Positions 7,270 to 10,456 of a stretch of DNA of 10,456 nucleotides are shown here, in pieces (position 1 is the stretch's first letter; every line of letters starts with the position of its first letter). Under the pieces are notes generated by a model. That model ran no database searches. It saw only the letters and a program-made list of their open reading frames with translations, and was not told the DNA's origin. Origin of the DNA: Euryarchaeota archaeon UBA549 (GTDB taxonomy: Archaea; Thermoplasmatota; Poseidoniia; Poseidoniales; Poseidoniaceae); contig DAGF01000043.1 of the NCBI GenBank assembly GCA_002495645.1, forward strand, positions 9,630-20,085. Direction: 5' to 3'. The position numbers were made by a program, and so were the translations under genes.

Positions 7270-9102
7270 ATGACGGATGAAGAAATTGAGGCTGCGGCCA
7301 TGGCCGAGTGCGGTGCCTGTCGAGCGGTCATTCCCATTGATTCAACAGAGTGCCCCGAGTGTGGGACGAATTTCTCTGGCATCTCCGAGGATGAACTTGG
7401 TGAGTGCGGCGCGTGTAATGCATTGGTGCCGTTGGATTCCACTCGGTGCCCGGAATGTGGCGTACTCTTTGTGGCTGATGATGTCGTTGATATCCTTCGA
7501 CAATGGGTGGCTAACACCGGCATCAACATTAGAAAGTTGTTCGATAAGTTTGACGAAAACAGTGATGGCACCATTGATTCTGACGAGTTGAAACGAGGCC
7601 TCCTCAGTTTGAACCTTGCTGATTTGCCGCCTTCGCAAATTGACCGCCTGGTTGCGGAAATTGATGCAGATGGAAACGGCGTCATTGACCTCGACGAATT
7701 TGACCAAATTCTAATCGGTGAGGCACCCGTTGAATCCGACGGCGATGTAGATTCAGAGGACTCCGAAGATGCCGAGGAAGTAACAACAGTACCCGGCGAC
7801 TCCGAAGAGGAAACCGATGAAGAAGTCGAGGTTGAATCAGTAGTTGAAAACGAGGACGAAGAATCCGTTGAAGATGATGGTGGGCCAGATGCGGCCGAAA
7901 TCGATACCGAGGAAGCAGAAGAAACCGCGGAAGAAGAACAAGTGCATGACGCAGATGATGAAGAAGGAAGCACCATTGAAGACGAAGACTTTGACCTTGA
8001 AGAAGAATCTGATGAACCAGAGGAAGAACAAGAGGCCGAAACATCTCAATCAGGCCGAAGTACACTGGCTGCGCTTTCTGCCCTTGCAGACCTCATGGAT
8101 GAGCACGATATTTCCGCTCAACGCCTCTTCAACGAACTTGATGCTGATGGGAACGGTGTTGTTTCCATCACCGAACTCAAAGGCGTCATTGAAGAAAAAT
8201 ACGGCGATGAATTGGACATTGAACAGGTGAACAGCATCATGGAAAGTGCTGATGCAGATGGTGATGGAACCCTTGACATTACCGAGTTTATTGGATCTAT
8301 GGAAGATTACGAAACCATGGAAGAATTGGTGGAAGAGAAAGTCTTCCCTTCGTCTTGGCAAAAGCGAATGATGTCGAAATCCTGGAACGACACTGTTTGG
8401 CCCATCCTCCACGTTGGTTTTGGCCTCCTCATTGCCATCTTCATCGCAAACGGACTGTTCGGATTTGTAGACGGCAGTGGAGGCAATATAGCCTACGAAC
8501 CGAATGATTCCGGCCTTATCCCGAGTGGAAACATCGCCGAAGGCGACATCTACCCCTGCGATGAAAAGTTCCAGAAAGATGGTTGTAGAAATTCACTCAC
8601 TCCATTGGCCGGCGAAAACGGCTCTCTGTCAATGCCAACCAAGTTCTATTGGGACGGGATCTTCTTCATCTTCTTGTCAGCGTTTGGAATGGGGGCGACG
8701 CTCTTCCTTCACCTGGTGAAAGCACCCGAATGGCGCGCTCGGGCGAAGGCCATGCGAGAGTTTGAGGAAGACAAATCCGACGCAGTCGACGCTTCAGAAG
8801 AAGAAAACGCCGAGGATGAGGGTGTTGATGAAGCAAGCGATGACGACGAGGTTGTCGATGACGATGAGTCAAACGACGAAGAGGGCGATGAAGAATCGGA
8901 ATACGAGGACGAATACGAAGATGAGGAAGAAGATGGCGATGATGATATTGATATTGGCTCCCACATCGGCTTGGTCTTCGATGATGAAGAAGTCTTCGGC
9001 AAGATTATTGAATTTGATGACGATGAGGGCACCGTGACCATTGAGGAAGATGGAACGGGCGATCTGGTCACTGGATACCAGGAAGACATGTTCATTGAGT
9101 GA
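7270..9102 (+). CDS. Two-zinc-ribbon, four-EF-hand membrane protein with acidic tail
   Basis: I do not recognise a named family for this 610-residue protein, but its modules are clear. Two Cys4 zinc ribbons of near-identical design (Cys14/17/28/31 and Cys46/49/60/63) are followed by an EF-hand pair with canonical loops (95-106, 132-143). A very acidic linker (about 155-258) leads to a second EF-hand pair (291-302, 328-339). A membrane helix (about 377-400), a short loop with Cys430 and Cys439, and a second helix (about 461-483) follow. Then come an acidic tail (about 498-560) and a compact C-terminal segment (about 563-610) that looks like a small beta-barrel. The likely topology has both ends in the cytosol, and the loop cysteines could form a disulfide. 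A calcium-responsive membrane role is inferred. ATG 7270 is chosen from the TATA position and the conserved-looking N-terminus. The next gene starts 4 bases after this one. Confidence 0.85.
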   Translation: MTDEEIEAAAMAECGACRAVIPIDSTECPECGTNFSGISEDELGECGACNALVPLDSTRCPECGVLFVADDVVDILRQWVANTGINIRKLFDKFDENSDGTIDSDELKRGLLSLNLADLPPSQIDRLVAEIDADGNGVIDLDEFDQILIGEAPVESDGDVDSEDSEDAEEVTTVPGDSEEETDEEVEVESVVENEDEESVEDDGGPDAAEIDTEEAEETAEEEQVHDADDEEGSTIEDEDFDLEEESDEPEEEQEAETSQSGRSTLAALSALADLMDEHDISAQRLFNELDADGNGVVSITELKGVIEEKYGDELDIEQVNSIMESADADGDGTLDITEFIGSMEDYETMEELVEEKVFPSSWQKRMMSKSWNDTVWPILHVGFGLLIAIFIANGLFGFVDGSGGNIAYEPNDSGLIPSGNIAEGDIYPCDEKFQKDGCRNSLTPLAGENGSLSMPTKFYWDGIFFIFLSAFGMGATLFLHLVKAPEWRARAKAMREFEEDKSDAVDASEEENAEDEGVDEASDDDEVVDDDESNDEEGDEESEYEDEYEDEEEDGDDDIDIGSHIGLVFDDEEVFGKIIEFDDDEGTVTIEEDGTGDLVTGYQEDMFIE

Positions 9103-9106
9103 GCCC

Positions 9107-9475
9107 ATGACAAAAAAGGACCCATTGGACCAACTTTCCGGCTATGCCGTCTGTCCTGTGTGTGGCTGTTTTGACCGTAAAGGGATGTATCGTTGTTCGG
9201 AGTGTGGTACGTTTCATGCTGGCGGCATCATGGAAGAACGTGAGGCTCCCTCGGCAGCTGAAGTCCGCGAATCAACTGTGGTGCAAACTATCGACCCAAG
9301 CATATACTCGGTAGGACCCAACGCAACGATACCCGATGAGTCGTTTGATGAATCTGAAGATGTACGTAGTTGGGACGGTGGTTCAACGGATTTTACCTTT
9401 GACGAATCTGAAGATGCCCCAGTTGCTAAAATTGAACTGCCAGACCCCGAAGTTCTCGCCAGTGATGAAGATTAG
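9107..9475 (+). CDS. Small acidic zinc-ribbon protein, second gene of the EF-hand operon
   Basis: This 122-residue protein begins with a single Cys4 zinc ribbon (Cys16/19/30/33, pattern CPVC-x10-CSEC) and then has an acidic, low-complexity tail, probably disordered. The tail carries the hexapeptide FDESED twice (80-85 and 98-103), each after a short aromatic or Ser-rich lead, which suggests a repeated short binding motif. There is no signal peptide or membrane helix, so it is predicted to be cytosolic. The ATG at 9107 is 4 bases after the stop of the EF-hand gene; the upstream in-frame ATG at 9041 would run back into that gene and adds no family-like sequence. Operon position and the shared zinc-ribbon-plus-acid design suggest it works with the upstream protein. 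The function is unknown. Confidence 0.75.
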   Translation: MTKKDPLDQLSGYAVCPVCGCFDRKGMYRCSECGTFHAGGIMEEREAPSAAEVRESTVVQTIDPSIYSVGPNATIPDESFDESEDVRSWDGGSTDFTFDESEDAPVAKIELPDPEVLASDED

Positions 9476-9559
9476 TTAATGGCTATTTCAAAGGTATTTA
9501 GTATTGATGCTGTTTCAAATATTACGAACAAGTAATCAATGGAGATATTATTCACCAAA

Positions 9560-9636
9560 TGGTGGGCTCGGAGAGAATCGAACTCTCGATCTTTGCCATG
9601 TCAAGGCAACGTCATAAACCCCTAGACCACGAGCCC
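9560..9636 (-). tRNA. tRNA-Val (anticodon GAC)
   Basis: Read on the minus strand, a full cloverleaf folds. The acceptor stem is GGGCTCG with CGAGCCC. The D arm has a 3-bp GTC/GAC stem. The anticodon stem TTGCC/GGCAA encloses loop TTGACAT with anticodon GAC, and the T arm is GAGAG-TTCGATT-CTCTC. The discriminator is A, and a 3' CCA is encoded at 9562-9560. There is no intron. Anticodon GAC reads valine codons GUC and GUU. Confidence 0.95.
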
Positions 9637-9637
9637 T

Positions 9638-9655
9638 AGGTAGGTTGACCCACCT
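9638..9655. repeat. Imperfect inverted repeat just upstream of tRNA-Val
   Basis: Arms AGGTAGGT and ACCCACCT are complementary except at one position and are separated by only TG. It sits between the tRNA 5' end and its TATA candidate, over the predicted transcription start. The loop is too short for a stable RNA hairpin, so a protein-binding DNA dyad or chance are the options. A partial copy of one arm (GGTAGGT) recurs at 9678-9684. Confidence 0.4.
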
Positions 9656-9660
9656 GACAT

Positions 9661-9672
9661 TTCTATTAAATC
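9661..9672 (-). promoter_or_regulatory. TATA-box candidate for tRNA-Val
   Basis: On the minus strand this reads GATTTAATAGAA. The centre is about 31 bases before the mature tRNA 5' end, which would place the transcription start roughly 5 bases upstream of the tRNA, a typical archaeal arrangement. It rests on spacing and AT content only. Confidence 0.4.
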
Positions 9673-9697
9673 AATTCGGTAGGTCAATGTGTTGAGC

Positions 9698-9850
9698 TCA
9701 CGCAATGATCTTCGAAATTTTACCGGTGCAGCCTGGTTGTGAGCAATTTCCAGCCATCCGCGTTCTGCCGTTGGCCATCGCGATTTTCTTTCCGTTGATG
9801 ATGGGTCCGTACGTTTTGCATTTCATACAATACCCCTCGACACCTGACAT
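9698..9850 (-). CDS. DUF5679 small zinc-binding protein
   Basis: This 50-residue protein carries the DUF5679 pattern: an N-terminal GYCMKCKTYG, a middle block KKIAMANGRTRMAGNC and a closing pair of cysteines before GKISKII. The four metal ligands are Cys8, Cys11, Cys36 and Cys41. The second pair is spaced C-x4-C (CSQPGC); the versions I recall have C-x2-C. The ATG at 9850 is chosen because the conserved region begins directly after it and a TATA-like TTCAATATC lies about 30 bases upstream. A longer frame back to GTG 10003 adds 51 residues without family character and runs through a hairpin. The role is unknown; such single zinc-ribbon proteins are common in archaea and often sit near translation genes, here beside a tRNA. 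Confidence 0.8.
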   Translation of the reverse strand: MSGVEGYCMKCKTYGPIINGKKIAMANGRTRMAGNCSQPGCTGKISKIIA

Positions 9851-9875
9851 GATACTCAAGACTGCGACTGGGAAG

Positions 9876-9886
9876 AGATATTGAAT
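9876..9886 (-). promoter_or_regulatory. TATA-box candidate for the DUF5679 gene
   Basis: On the minus strand the AT-rich element ATTCAATATCT is centred about 30 bases before ATG 9850. This would give a nearly leaderless mRNA. Support is positional only. Confidence 0.3.
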
Positions 9887-9919
9887 CCTTTGCATGACTT
9901 TCGCCAAAAATTCAGGATT

Positions 9920-9952
9920 TTCTGCCTCCAAGGGGGGGCTTGGTGGGCAGAA
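9920..9952. repeat. Strong GC-rich hairpin with a six-G (or six-C) loop
   Basis: Outer arms TTCTGCC (9920-9926) and GGCAGAA (9946-9952) pair over 7 bases. After a small 1-by-2 internal loop, inner arms CCAAG (9928-9932) and CTTGG (9939-9943) pair over 5 bases around six G residues (C on the minus strand). It lies 70 bases upstream of the DUF5679 start and 150 bases after the stop of the minus-strand gene at 10103. It could be a terminator, a processed RNA element or a small structured RNA. No clean T-run follows directly on either strand. Confidence 0.6.
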
Positions 9953-10060
9953 TTGAAGATTTTTCGCAAAATACAGGCGCCTAATTCTACACAAACGCTG
10001 CACTGCGGGACATTTTCAGATTATTCAATACCAACTACAATGTGCTCGTTTCCACGAAAT

Positions 10061-10084
10061 GTCGCATAACTCACATTATGCGAC
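10061..10084. repeat. Perfect 9-bp inverted repeat downstream of the ABM-like gene
   Basis: Arms GTCGCATAA (10061-10069) and TTATGCGAC (10076-10084) are exactly complementary around the loop CTCACA. Read on the minus strand it starts 18 bases after the stop of the gene ending at 10103, where a terminator or mRNA 3'-end structure would be expected, but the following bases are ATTTCG, not a long T-run. Confidence 0.6.
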
Positions 10085-10098
10085 GAATAGATGCACGG

Positions 10099-10114
10099 AA
10101 AATCAATTGATTTT
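10099..10114. repeat. 16-bp perfect palindrome spanning a stop codon
   Basis: AAAATCAATTGATTTT is identical to its reverse complement and contains the TGA stop (10105-10103) of the minus-strand gene. In RNA it could form only a weak AU stem ending in four U residues, which may help termination; chance in AT-rich sequence is also possible. Confidence 0.5.
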
Positions 10115-10435
10115 GCTAAACTTGAGATTCTGGAGTTCCTCGTCTGGAATTTCGAACACACCAACGAGGGGCGGACCAAGTAAAAGGCCCTCAATCCCAC
10201 CGTCTTCTGCATCAAGGGTGTTCTGAATCTCTGTTGAGATGATCCGCCAAGCTCCTTCAGAAACATATGCTGATTGAACCAACATCATTGAGTTGGATTC
10301 TGCAGCTAAACCCAACCATGCACCGATGCAACCCTCCTGGCGCCGCTTGAATTCTTGACGTGCCTTCAGCATCCGGCGCAAACGAGCATCTGATCCTTTC
10401 TTGCCGGAGCAAACAATTGTTTCAACCCATGCCAT
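10103..10435 (-). CDS. Small protein, possible ABM-like (dimeric alpha-beta barrel) fold
   Basis: This 110-residue soluble protein opens with a strand (MAWVETIVCSG), then a basic helix with a run of Arg and Lys up to QEFKRRQEGCIGAWLGLA, a strand SMMLVQSAYVS, a helix starting EGAWRII, and a C-terminal strand VGVFEI. The order strand-helix-strand-strand-helix-strand, with a 'Q-x-GCIGAWL' turn and 'S-x-Y-x-S-x2-AW', resembles antibiotic-biosynthesis-monooxygenase (ABM) domains that act as homodimers. The resemblance is weak and no catalytic residues are evident, so the function is open. ATG 10435 is chosen because AGGTGA (10446-10441) lies 5 bases before it; the GTG at 10444 falls inside that ribosome site. 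Its promoter is probably beyond the window edge. Confidence 0.65.
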   Translation of the reverse strand: MAWVETIVCSGKKGSDARLRRMLKARQEFKRRQEGCIGAWLGLAAESNSMMLVQSAYVSEGAWRIISTEIQNTLDAEDGGIEGLLLGPPLVGVFEIPDEELQNLKFSKIN

Positions 10436-10440
10436 GAATT

Positions 10441-10446
10441 TCACCT
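10441..10446 (-). promoter_or_regulatory. Ribosome binding site of the ABM-like gene
   Basis: The minus-strand AGGTGA sits 5 bases before ATG 10435 and overlaps the alternative GTG start at 10444, so it decides in favour of the ATG. Confidence 0.5.
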
Positions 10447-10456
10447 AAGAATTATT

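Noticed and set aside
7215..7976. Serine-rich minus-strand frame
   Set aside because: It is the antisense of the acidic EF-hand coding region, where GAA/GAT-rich codons read as TTC/TCA; an artefact of composition. The same holds for 8709-9125.
7735..8045. Repeat array in the acidic linker
   Set aside because: The similarity is low-complexity Glu/Asp coding without a fixed period, so it is neither a tandem repeat nor a CRISPR array.
9560..9636. tRNA-Val as an integration site of a mobile element
   Set aside because: No integrase, no second copy of the tRNA 3' end and no change in gene style is visible around it.
9932..9947. G-quadruplex at the G-rich run
   Set aside because: Only a run of seven G and one of three G are present, not four separate runs; the hairpin explains the bases better.
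9851..10003. Longer DUF5679 protein starting at GTG 10003
   Set aside because: The added 51 residues show no family pattern and cross a strong hairpin; ATG 9850 directly precedes the conserved domain.

Overview
The window looks like chromosomal DNA from an uncultured marine euryarchaeote, most likely a Marine Group II (Ca. Poseidoniales) or related Thermoplasmatota lineage. This is inferred from a DUF835-type protein, a DUF5679 mini-zinc protein, an EF-hand/zinc-ribbon membrane protein with very acidic linkers, TATA-like boxes placed about 25-30 bases before likely transcription starts, and tight gene packing with overlapping ends. No database search was possible, so the lineage is a judgement and not a proof. 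I see no phage, transposon, integrase or CRISPR sequence.

Layout: (1) 1-765, the 3' half of a major facilitator (MFS) transporter. (2) 719-2608, minus strand, a membrane-anchored S15/CocE-type serine hydrolase whose 3' end overlaps the transporter gene. (3) 2632-6298, plus strand, a translationally coupled hutU-hutH pair: a long, eukaryote-type urocanate hydratase followed by histidine ammonia-lyase. (4) 6287-7153, minus strand, a DUF835-like protein overlapping the end of hutH. (5) 7270-9475, plus strand, a two-gene operon: a 610-residue protein with two zinc ribbons, four EF-hands, two membrane helices and an acidic tail, then a 122-residue zinc-ribbon protein. (6) 9560-9636, minus strand, tRNA-Val(GAC) with encoded CCA. 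(7) 9698-9850, minus strand, a 50-residue DUF5679 protein. (8) 9851-10102, a non-coding stretch with two strong inverted repeats and the edge of a third. (9) 10103-10435, minus strand, a small protein that may have a ferredoxin-like (ABM-type) fold.

HutH deaminates histidine to urocanate and HutU hydrates it to imidazolonepropionate, so the pair covers the first two steps of histidine breakdown. The later enzymes are not here. The neighbouring surface hydrolase could supply peptides or amino acids, but only position suggests that link. The most unusual locus is the 7270-9475 operon. It is built like a calcium-responsive membrane protein with cytosolic zinc ribbons plus a small zinc-ribbon partner, and I cannot assign it to a known named system.
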